A program made the position numbers and the translations under genes. Below, in pieces: positions 47,177 to 56,665 of a DNA stretch of 64,000 nucleotides. Numbering within the stretch: the first letter of the stretch is position 1; the number at the start of each line of letters is the position of its first letter. The notes below the pieces were generated by a model, which was not told the DNA's origin, did not search any database, and saw only the letters and a list, made by a program, of their open reading frames with translations. Source of the DNA: Pseudomonas chlororaphis (GTDB taxonomy: Bacteria > Pseudomonadota > Gammaproteobacteria > Pseudomonadales > Pseudomonadaceae); assembly GCF_003731765.1 (NCBI RefSeq), contig NZ_MOAL01000002.1:620001-684000 (forward strand), given 5' to 3'.

Positions 47177-48945
47177 CCCGAAAAGACCGCCGTGCCACCC
47201 GCCCCTTCGCCATTTCCCGCTGGAGCCTGCAGCGCAAGCTGGTCCTGGCATTTTGGATGGTCAGCGTGATCCCCACGATGATCGCGGCCGAACTGGCGGC
47301 CGCTACCCTGTCGGAGATTTTCGACAGCAACGTGCGCATCTGGCTGCAGGAATCGACCAAGATCGTCGAGGATGAAATCAGCGAAATCATTCATGACAAC
47401 AGCCGCGTCGCCCAGCTGTTCCTGCGCTATGCCCGCCCGCCCGGCGACCGCAACAGCGCCCGGCACGACAAGCTCACCGCCGACATCGCCGACGCCCTGG
47501 GCATCGACGTGGTGGCGCTGATCCGCAAAAGCGACCACAAGGTGGTGTTCAGCACCGCCCCCGACAACATCGTCGGGCAGATCAGTACCAATTCCCACGC
47601 GCTGCTGCAGACCTTGCAGGTCGCCGGCGTACCCACCGGCGCGGTGGTTTCGACCTTTGAAACCACCCTGGAGGGTGTCGACTACCAACTGCTGATTACC
47701 ACCTACCTGGATGCCAGCTTCCTCACCAGCGTGGCCGACGTGCACTCTCTGGACCTGCGGCTGTACCTGGCCAAGGCCGACAACTTTTCGGAAATCTTCG
47801 CCACCCAGCGCTTCGAGGACCACCCGCAGCAGGTCCCGGAAAAAATCGAGCAGATCCTGCGCACCACTCACCAGCCCATGGAGCAATTCACCAGCCGCTA
47901 CAGCGGGCTCTATCGGCCGATCCTGAATGACAACGGTGACCTGGTCGGGGTGATTTTCAGCGGCCTGCTGCGCCACAGCAGCCTGGTGGGGCTGGTCAAC
48001 CAGAGCAACCTGTTCATCCTGATTTTCCTCCTCAGTTCAGCGGCGTCCCTGAGTGTCGGCTGGCTGGTTTCGCAACGCCTGACCCGGCCCTTGCGCGGCC
48101 TGTCCATGGGCGTCCAGGCAGTGACCGCCGGCGACTATCGGCAACGGGTGCCGGTGAGCGGCGGCGACGAGCTGGCGGAACTGAGCAGCACCTTCAACCA
48201 CATGAGCGAGCGCCTCGGCGAACTGCAGCACCTGGAAGCCCAGTTGCGCCGCCGTGACCGCCTGCACGCCCTAGGGGAAGTGGCCATGGGCCTGGCCCAT
48301 GAAATCCGCAACCCCTTGGGCATCATCAAGACCGCCACCCAACTGCTGCACCGACGCGTCGACCTGCCCGAGAACGACAAACGCCACCTGGAATACGTGA
48401 TCAGCGAAGTCAGCCGCATCAATGACCTGATCACCGACTTTCTGGATTTCGCCAAACCCAGCGCACCGATCCGCGCGACCCTGGCGGCGCGGCCCTTGGT
48501 GGAAGAACTGCTGGGCTTTTGTGCCCCGGAACTGGCCAACCACAACATTGATGCTCAACTCGACGATCAGGCCCCCGGCGCCACCCTGCACGCCGATGCG
48601 CGGCAACTGAAGCAGGCCTGTCTGAACCTGATCCTCAATGCCATCGATGCCATGCCCGAAGGCGGACGCCTGACCCTGGGCATCGCCCAACAAGGCAACA
48701 ACACCGTGATCAGCGTCAGCGACACCGGCCAGGGCATCGAGGCGGACATGCTTGAGCGTATCTTCACCCCGTTCGTCACCACCAAGGCGTCGGGCACCGG
48801 CCTGGGCCTGGCCAAGGTTTTCTCTATCATGGAAAGCCACGACGGGCACGTCGAATGCAGCAGCGAAAAAGATGCCGGCGCCACCTTCAGCCTGTACATT
48901 CCGGCCAACGGTGAAGAGCACGACGAGGACACTGATGACGCATAA
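47173..48945 (+). CDS. Membrane sensor histidine kinase of the operon
   Basis: This 590-residue kinase has a transmembrane helix near residues 20-42, a Cache-like periplasmic sensor (about 43-275), a second helix near 281-301, a HAMP domain (about 302-355), His376 in GLAHEIRNPLG and an ATPase domain with NLILNAIDAM and GTGLGLAKV. It is cotranscribed with the biosynthetic genes and overlaps its response regulator by 11 bases. It probably senses the operon product, its substrate or an envelope signal. Confidence 0.9.
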   Translation: MTRKDRRATRPFAISRWSLQRKLVLAFWMVSVIPTMIAAELAAATLSEIFDSNVRIWLQESTKIVEDEISEIIHDNSRVAQLFLRYARPPGDRNSARHDKLTADIADALGIDVVALIRKSDHKVVFSTAPDNIVGQISTNSHALLQTLQVAGVPTGAVVSTFETTLEGVDYQLLITTYLDASFLTSVADVHSLDLRLYLAKADNFSEIFATQRFEDHPQQVPEKIEQILRTTHQPMEQFTSRYSGLYRPILNDNGDLVGVIFSGLLRHSSLVGLVNQSNLFILIFLLSSAASLSVGWLVSQRLTRPLRGLSMGVQAVTAGDYRQRVPVSGGDELAELSSTFNHMSERLGELQHLEAQLRRRDRLHALGEVAMGLAHEIRNPLGIIKTATQLLHRRVDLPENDKRHLEYVISEVSRINDLITDFLDFAKPSAPIRATLAARPLVEELLGFCAPELANHNIDAQLDDQAPGATLHADARQLKQACLNLILNAIDAMPEGGRLTLGIAQQGNNTVISVSDTGQGIEADMLERIFTPFVTTKASGTGLGLAKVFSIMESHDGHVECSSEKDAGATFSLYIPANGEEHDEDTDDA

Positions 48946-50335
48946 CCTGCTGGTGGTCGATGACGAACCCAAACTTTGCGACCTGCTGTCCTCGGCCCTG
49001 AGCCAGAACGGCGTGCAGGTGTTCACGGCCAGCAACGGCCTGCACGCGCTCAAGGTGCTGGAGCAGGAAGAGATCGACCTGGTGATCAGCGACTGGCGCA
49101 TGCCGGGCATGGACGGGCCGCAGTTGCTGGCCGAGATCAAGCAGCGCTACCCGAGCCTGCCGGTGATTGTGATGACCGCCTACAGCACGGTGAAGAACGC
49201 CGTGCAGTCCATGCGCAATGGCGCCTTCGACTACATTGCCAAACCCTTCGACATCGACGAACTGGACATCACCGTCAGCAAGGCCCTGCAGTTTCGCGAC
49301 ATCCTCAAAGACAACCAGCGCATGCGCGCCGAGCTCGACGAACATCGGCAGATCGACAGCCTGGTAGGCGACAGCCCGACCTTTCGCCGGGTGCTGCAGG
49401 CCGTGGACTCGGTGCGCGAAAGCAATGCCACCATCCTCTTGACCGGGGAAAGCGGCACCGGCAAGGAGATGGTCGCCCGGGCCATCCACCAGCACGGCAA
49501 CCGCGCCGACAAACCCTTTGTCGCGGTCAATTGCGCGGCGATTCCCGAAGGCCTGCTGGAAAGCGAAATGTTCGGCCATCGCAAGGGCGCCTTCACTGGC
49601 GCCGTGGCGGACCGGGTCGGGCGTTTCCAGCAGGCAGACAAGGGCACCCTGTTCCTCGATGAAGTGGGGGACATGCCCCTGGCGTTGCAGGCGAAGATTC
49701 TCCGCGCCTTGCAGGAGCGCGTAGTCGAGCCCGTGGGCGACCCAAGGGCGCGCAAGGTGGATGTACGGGTCATCGCCGCCACCAACAAGGACCTGCTGCA
49801 AGCGGTGGCCGACAAAACCTTTCGCGAAGACCTGTATTACCGCCTGAACGTGTTTCCCATTCCCCTGCCCGCCTTGCGTGAGCGCACGGAAGACATCGCG
49901 CCCCTGGCCCGGCACTTCGCCCACACCCTGGGCGCCACCGCCGGCAAGCGCCTGAGCGGTTTCAGCGCCGAAGCCTTGCGGGTCATGAGCGAGTACCGCT
50001 GGCCGGGCAATATCCGCGAACTGCAGAACTGTGTGGAGCGCGCGACCATCGTGGCCTCGGGCACGCAGATTGAAGAGTGCGACCTGCCGGGTTACCTATT
50101 CGCCACCGCGGCCCCGAGCGCCGACACCAGCCCTGCGGTGCTAGGCACTTCGGACGCGGTGCCCAGCGACCTGGAAGCGGCCCTGGCCGAGGTGGAAAAA
50201 GCCTACATCCTCGCAGCCCTGCAACAGAGCCAGGGGGTGCAAGCCGCGGCGGCGCAGTTGATTGGCATCTCCGAACGCAGCTTCTGGTATCGCCTGAAAA
50301 AGTTGGGGATTCAGGTGGACAAGATCGTGCGTTGA
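48935..50335 (+). CDS. Sigma-54-dependent response regulator of the operon
   Basis: This 466-residue activator has a receiver with Asp53 ([10 protein letters not shown]), an AAA+ domain ([14 protein letters not shown] intact in [18 protein letters not shown]) and a Fis-type C-terminal helix-turn-helix ([20 protein letters not shown]). It is last in an operon that starts with a sigma-54 promoter, which suggests positive self-regulation. Confidence 0.92.
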   Translation: MTHNLLVVDDEPKLCDLLSSALSQNGVQVFTASNGLHALKVLEQEEIDLVISDWRMPGMDGPQLLAEIKQRYPSLPVIVMTAYSTVKNAVQSMRNGAFDYIAKPFDIDELDITVSKALQFRDILKDNQRMRAELDEHRQIDSLVGDSPTFRRVLQAVDSVRESNATILLTGESGTGKEMVARAIHQHGNRADKPFVAVNCAAIPEGLLESEMFGHRKGAFTGAVADRVGRFQQADKGTLFLDEVGDMPLALQAKILRALQERVVEPVGDPRARKVDVRVIAATNKDLLQAVADKTFREDLYYRLNVFPIPLPALRERTEDIAPLARHFAHTLGATAGKRLSGFSAEALRVMSEYRWPGNIRELQNCVERATIVASGTQIEECDLPGYLFATAAPSADTSPAVLGTSDAVPSDLEAALAEVEKAYILAALQQSQGVQAAAAQLIGISERSFWYRLKKLGIQVDKIVR

Positions 50336-50348
50336 CTCGGTGTCGGCG

Positions 50349-50374
50349 CAATCGCCGGCAAGCCGGCGCCTACA
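50349..50374. repeat. REP unit overlapping the hydrolase 3' end
   Basis: AATCGCCGGCAAGCCGGCGCCTACA is a single REP unit. Its right end supplies the TAG stop of the convergent hydrolase gene. Confidence 0.7.
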
Positions 50375-51404
50375 GCAGATGGGGAGGCTGTGGTGGGTCG
50401 ATCTGCGCCCAGTGGGAACGGTCCTCGCGATGGCTTTGCAGGTAAGGCAGCACTGCCGCCAGCAACGGCGCCTTGAAGGCTTCCTGGAAACGATGGGCCA
50501 GGCCCGGAATCAACTTCAATTGGCTGCCCTGGATATGGGCGGCCAAATGCACCCCGTGCATCACCGGCAACAACGGGTCGGCAGTGCCGTGGACCACCAG
50601 GGTCGGCACCCGCAGTTGATTGAGCAGCGCGACGCGGCTCGGTTCGGCGAGGATCGCCATGATCTGGCGCTTCACCCCTTCGGGATTGAACGCTCGGTCG
50701 TAGGACACTGCCGCCTGATGCAGCAGCGCCTGGCGATCGTCGGTGATCTGGGGGCTGCCCAGGGCCGCGAGCAAATCCGCCTGTTGCTCCAGGGCCACTT
50801 CGCGGTTGGGCGCGCCACGCCGCGAGAGTAATTGCACCAGGGCCGCATTCGGCGCCGGCAGGCCTTCGGCACCGGAGCTGGTCATGATCAGCGTCAGGCT
50901 TTCCACCCGCTGCGGGGCCATGGCCGCCAGGTGCTGGGCGATCATGCCGCCCATGCTTGCCCCCAGGACATGGAACTGCTCGACCTGCAGGGCATCCATC
51001 AGGCCCAGTGCATCGTCGGCCATGTCCGTGAGGCTATAGGGGGCGGCCACCGGCAAGCCGAGCTTGTAGCGCAGCACTTCGAAGGTCAGGTTGGCGTTGA
51101 CCGGCGCCTGGCGCCAGGTGGACAGGCCGACGTCGCGATTGTCGTAACGGATCACCCGAAAACCCTGCTGGCAGAGGGCGACCACCACTTCGTCGGGCCA
51201 GTGGATCAGTTGCCCGCCCAGGCCCATGACCAACAACAGGGCCGGGTCCGAATCACGACCGATGCTCTGGTAAGCCAGGCTGACCTGCTGCAGATCCACA
51301 TGCCGGGTCGGCACATTGACGTCACAACGCGAGGCGGCAAAAGACAACTGGCCGAGCAATAGCCCGGCCAGCAAGATGGCAATGGAAAAAAATCGTACCC
51401 GCAT
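50370..51404 (-). CDS. Exported alpha/beta hydrolase
   Basis: This 344-residue protein has a signal peptide (residues 1-23, ending LSFAAS) and an alpha/beta hydrolase fold. The nucleophile Ser is in GASMGGMIA, the Asp is in GTADPLLP and the His is in GLAHRFQE. It resembles lipase/esterase-type LipV or aclacinomycin methylesterase groups. The start at 51404 begins the signal peptide; an in-frame start at 51512 is rejected. It is convergent with the sigma-54 activator gene. Confidence 0.85.
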   Translation of the reverse strand: MRVRFFSIAILLAGLLLGQLSFAASRCDVNVPTRHVDLQQVSLAYQSIGRDSDPALLLVMGLGGQLIHWPDEVVVALCQQGFRVIRYDNRDVGLSTWRQAPVNANLTFEVLRYKLGLPVAAPYSLTDMADDALGLMDALQVEQFHVLGASMGGMIAQHLAAMAPQRVESLTLIMTSSGAEGLPAPNAALVQLLSRRGAPNREVALEQQADLLAALGSPQITDDRQALLHQAAVSYDRAFNPEGVKRQIMAILAEPSRVALLNQLRVPTLVVHGTADPLLPVMHGVHLAAHIQGSQLKLIPGLAHRFQEAFKAPLLAAVLPYLQSHREDRSHWAQIDPPQPPHLL

Positions 51405-51519
51405 GAAAAACACCGAAACGCAGAACCCCAGTAGAGCGCGAGTCTGATGAACTTCGTTGCGGCGCGCTGCCACAGTTGCGTGACAGTTTGATGAAGCCCG
51501 CTGAGCGGTCATCGGGCTT

Positions 51520-51547
51520 CATCGCCGGCAAGCCGGTGGCTACAGGG
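51520..51547. repeat. REP unit between the hydrolase and metE
   Basis: CATCGCCGGCAAGCCGGTGGCTACA is a single REP unit just downstream of metE. Confidence 0.7.
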
Positions 51548-51556
51548 CCGTGAACA

Positions 51557-53866
51557 TCAGGCCAGTTGGCTGCGCAGTTGGCGGGCCGCGGCCACCATGT
51601 TCACCAGGGCCGCTTCGGTCTCGGGCCAGGCGCGGGTCTTCAGGCCACAGTCGGGGTTGACCCACAGGCGCTCGGCCGGGATGCGCTTGACCGCCTTGCT
51701 CATCAACTTGACCATCTCGGCGGTGTCCGGCACCCGTGGCGAGTGGATATCGTACACACCTGGGCCAATGTCGTTGGGGTAGTCAAAGGCCTCGAACGCC
51801 TCCAGCAACTCCATGTCCGAGCGCGAGGTTTCAATGGTGATCACGTCGGCGTCCATGGCCGCGATGGACTCGATCACGTCGTTGAATTCGCTGTAGCACA
51901 TGTGGGTGTGGATCTGGGTTTCGTCGCGCACGCCGGAGGCGCTCAGGCGGAACGCTTCCACCGCCCAATCCAGGTACTCCTGCCATTGCGAGCGACGCAG
52001 CGGCAGGCCTTCACGAAACGCTGCCTCGTCGATCTGCACGATCTTGATCCCGGCCCGCTCCAGGTCCAGCACTTCATCCCGCAGGGCCAGTGCCAGTTGC
52101 CGGGCCTGGACCTTGCGCGACACATCTTCGCGCGGGAAGGACCACATCAGCATGGTCACCGGGCCCGTCAGCATGCCCTTCATCACCTTGTTGGTGAGGC
52201 CCTGGGCGTAGTCGATCCAGTCCACGGTCATGGCCTTGGGGCGGCTCAGGTCGCCGTAGATGATCGCCGGTTTCACGCAGCGCGAACCGTAGCTCTGGAC
52301 CCAGCCAAAGCGGGTGAACAGGTAACCGTCCAACTGCTCGGCGAAGTACTCGACCATGTCATTGCGCTCGGCCTCGCCGTGCACCAGCACATCCAACCCC
52401 AGACGCTCCTGGACCTGCACCGCATGGCGGATCTCGCTGTGCATCGCGTCGGTGTAGTCATTGGCCGACAACTTGCCTTGCTTGTAAGCCTGACGCGCCA
52501 GGCGGATACCCGCGGTCTGCGGAAAGGAGCCGATGGTGGTGGTGGGGAATGCCGGCAGCTTGAGCCGCGCGCGCTGTTGCTCGATGCGCTGGGCAAACGG
52601 TGATTGCCGCTGGCTGTCCGCCGCGCTGATGGCCTCGACCCGGGCCTGCACCGGGGCCTTGTGAATCCGTGGCGACTCGGCACGGCTGGCTTGCACGGCG
52701 CGGCTTTCAGCCAGGGCTGCTTGCACCGCCGGTGCCTGTGGGTCGTTCAAGGCATCGCGTAGTACCGAGATTTCACCGCACTTTTGCACGGCAAAGGCCA
52801 GCCAGCTTTTCAGCTCGGCATCCAATTGATCTTCCCGGGCCAGGTCCACCGGGCTGTGCAGCAGGGAGCAGGAACTGCTGACCCAAAGGTTGTCGCCAAA
52901 GCGCTCGTGGGCCACTTGCAGTTGCGCCAGGGCACTCTCCAGTTCGCAGCGCCAGACGTTGCGACCGTTGACCAGGCCCACCGACAGAATCTTGTAGGTC
53001 GGCAGCCGGTCCAGCACCTGGCCCAGTTGCTCCGGGGCACGCACGGCGTCGATGTGCAAACCGTCCACCGGCAGGCCCACGGCCAGCCCGAGGTTGTCTT
53101 CCAGGCCACTGAAGTAGGTGGCGACGAGCTTTTTCAGCGGCGAATACTGAAGGATGTGGTAGGCCCGTTCGAAGGCGCTTTTCCATTCGATGGGCAAGTC
53201 CAGGGTCAGGATCGGCTCATCGATCTGTACCCATTCCACGCCTTGCGCCTTGAGGCGGTTGAGGATCTCGCCGTACAGCGGCAGCAGGCGCTCCAGCAGG
53301 TCGAGCTTGTTGAAGTCGTTACCCTTGGCCTTGCCCAGCCACAGGTAAGTCAACGGACCGATGATCACCGGCTTGACCTGGTGACCCAGGGCGTGGGCTT
53401 CGTCGACCTCGTCGAACAGTTGGTTCCAGCTGAGGCTGAAGACCTGGTCGGCGCTGAACTCCGGGACCAGGTAGTGGTAGTTGGTGTCGAACCACTTGGT
53501 CAGTTCCTGGGCGTGCTGGGCCTTGGCCTGCTCGCCGCAGCAGGCAGTCGAAGCGCCACGCGCCATGGCGAACAAGGTATCCAGGGTCGGCTGGCCCTGG
53601 GCATCGAGGCTGCCGGCGAAACGCTCGGGGATCACACCGAAGGCCAGGGAGTGGCTCAGGACCTGGTCGTACCAGGCGAAGTCGCCCACCGGTAGCAGAT
53701 CGATGCCGGCGCTCTTCTGCAACTGCCAGTGCCTGGCCCGCAGTTCCCGGCCCACCTGTTGCAACGCCGCCTGGTCGAGGTCGCCCTTCCAGTGGGATTC
53801 GAGGGCTTTTTTCAATTCGCGGTCAGCGCCGATGCGCGGGAAACCAAGGGTGTGGGCCAAGGCCAT
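51557..53866 (-). CDS. metE: Cobalamin-independent methionine synthase
   Basis: This 769-residue enzyme transfers a methyl group from methyltetrahydrofolate-triglutamate to homocysteine. The N-terminal barrel starts [13 protein letters not shown], and the zinc and catalytic residues lie in HTHMCYSEF and the late [17 protein letters not shown] precedes the start. It is divergent from metR, its activator. Confidence 0.97.
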   Translation of the reverse strand: MALAHTLGFPRIGADRELKKALESHWKGDLDQAALQQVGRELRARHWQLQKSAGIDLLPVGDFAWYDQVLSHSLAFGVIPERFAGSLDAQGQPTLDTLFAMARGASTACCGEQAKAQHAQELTKWFDTNYHYLVPEFSADQVFSLSWNQLFDEVDEAHALGHQVKPVIIGPLTYLWLGKAKGNDFNKLDLLERLLPLYGEILNRLKAQGVEWVQIDEPILTLDLPIEWKSAFERAYHILQYSPLKKLVATYFSGLEDNLGLAVGLPVDGLHIDAVRAPEQLGQVLDRLPTYKILSVGLVNGRNVWRCELESALAQLQVAHERFGDNLWVSSSCSLLHSPVDLAREDQLDAELKSWLAFAVQKCGEISVLRDALNDPQAPAVQAALAESRAVQASRAESPRIHKAPVQARVEAISAADSQRQSPFAQRIEQQRARLKLPAFPTTTIGSFPQTAGIRLARQAYKQGKLSANDYTDAMHSEIRHAVQVQERLGLDVLVHGEAERNDMVEYFAEQLDGYLFTRFGWVQSYGSRCVKPAIIYGDLSRPKAMTVDWIDYAQGLTNKVMKGMLTGPVTMLMWSFPREDVSRKVQARQLALALRDEVLDLERAGIKIVQIDEAAFREGLPLRRSQWQEYLDWAVEAFRLSASGVRDETQIHTHMCYSEFNDVIESIAAMDADVITIETSRSDMELLEAFEAFDYPNDIGPGVYDIHSPRVPDTAEMVKLMSKAVKRIPAERLWVNPDCGLKTRAWPETEAALVNMVAAARQLRSQLA

Positions 53867-53918
53867 GAGGTGTTCCTCCCTGTAAAAGATGGCGCTATTG
53901 TCGACAGCCAAGGCAACA

Positions 53919-53931
53919 TGAGACAAACTCA
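53919..53931. promoter_or_regulatory. metE: Candidate MetR site
   Basis: TGAG-ACAAA-CTCA is a perfect dyad that fits the MetR pattern TGAA-N5-TTCA with one symmetric change. It lies midway between metE and metR. Confidence 0.6.
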
Positions 53932-53973
53932 ACCTTTTCGTGTTGATCACAAAATTTACTCATGGAGAACCTG

Positions 53974-54891
53974 GTGCTCGAAATCCGTCACCTGAAGACC
54001 CTGCACGCCCTGCGCGAAGCCGACAGTCTGGTCGAAGCCGCCGAACGCCTGCACCTGACCCAGTCCGCCCTGTCCCACCAGTTCAAGGAACTGGAGGAAC
54101 GCCTGGGCATGCCGCTGTTCGTGCGCAAGACCAAGCCGGTGCGTTTCACCAGCGCCGGCCTGCGCCTGCTGCAACTGGCCGACGCCACCCTGCCGCTGCT
54201 GCGCGGTGCCGAACGGGATATCGCCCGACTGGCCGGGGGTACGGCAGGGCGCCTGCACATGGCGATCGAATGCCACAGCTGCTTCCAGTGGCTGATGCCG
54301 ACCATCGACCAGTTCCGCGATGCCTGGCCGGAAGTGGAGCTGGACCTGGCCTCGGGGTTTTCCTTCGCCCCGCTGCCGGCCCTGGCCCGTGGCGACCTGG
54401 ACCTGGTGGTCACGTCCGACCCGCTGGAGCTGTCGGGCATCACCTATGTGCCACTGTTCACCTACGAAGCCATGCTCGCGGTGGCCAACCAGCACCGGCT
54501 GGCGAGCAAGGCCTACATTGTTCCGGAAGACCTGCTCAGCGAAACCCTGATCACCTACCCGGTGGAACGGGATCGGCTGGACATCTTCACCCGCTTTCTG
54601 GAACCGGCGGACATCGAGCCGGCCCAGGTACGCACCTCGGAACTGACGGTGATGATGATGCAGTTGGTGGCCAGCGGCCGTGGGGTGTGCGGCATGCCGC
54701 ACTGGGCGCTGCATGAATACAGTTCACGGGGTTATGTGAAGGCCAAGCGCCTCGGGGAAAAGGGCCTGTTCGCCACCTTGTATGCGGCGATTCGCGCCGA
54801 CATGCTGGATGCACCCTACATGCGCGACTTCCTGCTGACGGCCAAGGACACCTCTTTCTCCACCCTGGATGGGGTCAGCGCCGTGCGTTGA
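53974..54891 (+). CDS. metR: LysR-type methionine regulator MetR
   Basis: This 305-residue activator has an N-terminal helix-turn-helix (DSLVEAAERLHLTQSALSHQ, about residues 15-35) and a homocysteine-sensing C-terminal domain. I start at the GTG giving VLEIRHLKTL, with GGAG six bases upstream; the ATG 12 bases earlier would swallow that GGAG. It is divergent from metE. Confidence 0.93.
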   Translation: MLEIRHLKTLHALREADSLVEAAERLHLTQSALSHQFKELEERLGMPLFVRKTKPVRFTSAGLRLLQLADATLPLLRGAERDIARLAGGTAGRLHMAIECHSCFQWLMPTIDQFRDAWPEVELDLASGFSFAPLPALARGDLDLVVTSDPLELSGITYVPLFTYEAMLAVANQHRLASKAYIVPEDLLSETLITYPVERDRLDIFTRFLEPADIEPAQVRTSELTVMMMQLVASGRGVCGMPHWALHEYSSRGYVKAKRLGEKGLFATLYAAIRADMLDAPYMRDFLLTAKDTSFSTLDGVSAVR

Positions 54892-54911
54892 TGCCGCCCC
54901 ACAAGGCGGCC

Positions 54912-55298
54912 TCAAGCTGCGGGGTCGGTATCGCGGTCCAGGGTCTTTTTCCCGGTGATGAACGACGCACTTTTGATCTTGCCCGCCTCCACCTCATAGA
55001 TGGCCACGGTTTCCAGGGTGCCGCTGCCATCGGCAAAGGTCCGGCTGATCAACTGGTGGTCGATGACCACGTTGCCCATCACCGAACGCGTGATCAACAC
55101 CGCCTGCAGGTTCGGTTCAAGGAAGCGCGCCTGCGCCCGGGCTCGCAGTTCGTCATGCCCGCGGGCCAGCAAGGTGGCGGGGTGCTCGTACTGCCGTGCA
55201 TCGCTGGCATAAGTCGCCAGCCAGGCCTGCATGTCCTTGCGGTTGTAGGCGTGCAACTGCGCCTCGACCAGCGCTTCGGGAGAGAGAGAATCAGCCAT
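54912..55298 (-). CDS. SnoaL/NTF2-like protein
   Basis: This 128-residue protein has the SnoaL-like cone fold: AQLHAYNRKDMQAWLATYASD, then GHDELRARAQARF, and a C-terminal beta sheet with VETVAIYEVEAGKI-like residues. Family members include small isomerases and binding proteins; the role here is unknown. Its start overlaps the stop of a possible small upstream ORF. Confidence 0.82.
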   Translation of the reverse strand: MADSLSPEALVEAQLHAYNRKDMQAWLATYASDARQYEHPATLLARGHDELRARAQARFLEPNLQAVLITRSVMGNVVIDHQLISRTFADGSGTLETVAIYEVEAGKIKSASFITGKKTLDRDTDPAA

Positions 55299-55422
55299 CG
55301 ATCAAGTCCTCGATCAGTTGCTGCGACGTTGTTCGAACATCAGGCGCACGGCCCACCCTGCCAGGACAAAACCCATGGAACAACGCTGCGGCGAAAGTCT
55401 GGTCGTCGTGGAGTGGGATCAT
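55291..55422 (-). CDS. Possible 43-residue ORF upstream of the SnoaL-like gene
   Basis: This frame starts ATG after AAGGA at good spacing and ends at a TGA inside the next start (ATGGCTGA). The product would begin MIPLHDDQTF and end LIEDLIDG, with no recognised family. It may be a real coupled small gene or a leader ORF, or chance. Confidence 0.3.
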   Translation of the reverse strand: MIPLHDDQTFAAALFHGFCPGRVGRAPDVRTTSQQLIEDLIDG

Positions 55423-55446
55423 GGCATTCCTTGGCGATGAGCTGGA

Positions 55447-55884
55447 TCAGCCAGCGGGGCTGAGGGACGCCCGATAAAACGGCAGGATCAGATCCCGTGT
55501 CAATGGCGCCAGGCACAAATCCCCGTCACCGGCCGGATCGATCCAGCGCACTTCTTCAATCTCCGCCGCCGGTGTCACGCCCTGGTCAATGCGCAATTCA
55601 AACAGCTCGGCTTCCACCACATGCCCCGGCTCATTGGCTGCCGGTGCGCAAAACTGCCCCAGGTAACGGGCCTGGGCCGGATCGATGCGCAGGCCCAACT
55701 CCTCTTCCAACTCCCGGGCCAGGGCACTGACCGGTTGCTCGCCGTGTTCAATCTTGCCCCCCGGCTGCATGAACGCCTGGGTGCCACGCTTGCGGACCAA
55801 CAGGGTGCGGCCGTCCGGGCCCAGCAGCAGCGCGGCAGCGATACGGATCAGATGAGTGGGGGGCACGGCATTGGAAAGGGTCAT
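55447..55884 (-). CDS. Nudix hydrolase
   Basis: This 145-residue MutT-like pyrophosphatase has a complete Nudix box, GGKIEHGEQP followed by RELEEELGL (about residues 43-66), with all Gly, Arg and Glu residues of G-x5-E-x7-REUxEExGU. It lies alone between the small genes and the L31 paralogue. A start at 55920 is possible but adds a hydrophobic leader. Confidence 0.9.
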   Translation of the reverse strand: MTLSNAVPPTHLIRIAAALLLGPDGRTLLVRKRGTQAFMQPGGKIEHGEQPVSALARELEEELGLRIDPAQARYLGQFCAPAANEPGHVVEAELFELRIDQGVTPAAEIEEVRWIDPAGDGDLCLAPLTRDLILPFYRASLSPAG

Positions 55885-56079
55885 GGGAAGCAGGGCCTTG
55901 AACAAAAAGGCCGTAAGCATCCCATGAGCAAGGCGCCAGCGTCACCCTGGAGAACGCCAACAGACAGCCCCTGGCAAGCAGCGGTTAAGGCCAGCCAGCC
56001 AACGTTTAAAGGAAAACAGCAGGAAGGGTGATGCAGCCGACGATCGCTCCACAAGGGGAGCGATTGCCAGGCCGGGCCA

Positions 56080-56352
56080 TCAGGCCGAGGGGCTTTTGCC
56101 GCTGGAGCCGAAACCGGCGAAACGCTTGTTGAAGCCGGCGATCCGACCTTCGGACTGGGTCTTGCGTTGCTGGCCGGTGTACACCGGGTGGGAGGCGCTG
56201 GACACGTCCAGGGCGACGTAGGGATAGGTGTTGCCATCGACGTGCTGATGGGTGCGATCAGTGTCCACGGTGGAGCCGATCAGGAAGAACACATCGGCGG
56301 CGGTGTCATGGAACAGCACGGTGCGATAGGCGGGGTGGATATCAGGTTTCAT
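56080..56352 (-). CDS. rpmE2: Ribosomal protein L31 type B (zinc-free)
   Basis: This 90-residue L31 paralogue lacks the CxxC pairs of the zinc-binding form. [25 protein letters not shown] and SHPVYTGQQ are typical of L31 type B. GGAGG precedes the start. It replaces the zinc form when zinc is short, and a Zur-type box lies 37 bases upstream. Confidence 0.95.
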   Translation of the reverse strand: MKPDIHPAYRTVLFHDTAADVFFLIGSTVDTDRTHQHVDGNTYPYVALDVSSASHPVYTGQQRKTQSEGRIAGFNKRFAGFGSSGKSPSA

Positions 56353-56388
56353 GGGGGCCTCCAAAGGCAGGTTGGGGTCGACACAAGC

Positions 56389-56401
56389 GTTATACAATAA
56401 C
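56389..56401 (-). promoter_or_regulatory. rpmE2: Zur-type box upstream of the L31 paralogue
   Basis: GTTATACAATAAC is close to the Zur palindrome GTTATA-N-TATAAC. Position 37-49 bases before the start fits promoter repression by zinc-loaded Zur. Confidence 0.75.
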
Positions 56402-56665
56402 ATATCGAAATCATCCAAACGAGAATCTATTGCGATAAGGACTTCGACAAAACCTCCAAAGCCCTCCCTGAAAAGCCCGATCTGCCTCGCAGCGGTTGCC
56501 CAAGCCGGGAGATCGCTCGTAAGCTCCGGTCTCTGCGACAACCGTGAAATCCATAAGAAACGCCTTCACAGCCAGCCGGGCGATTGCGCCGGGCACGGCT
56601 GTTATCGATGCCCTCAGGGCACCCGCGTCTGCCCGAACTGATGAGTCCGACCCCAAGGAAACCGT
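56402..56665. other. Divergent promoter region, L31 paralogue/GltB-like gene
   Basis: No gene is visible beyond the Zur-type box. A degenerate stretch near 56540-56640 is GC-rich without a clear promoter. Confidence 0.45.
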
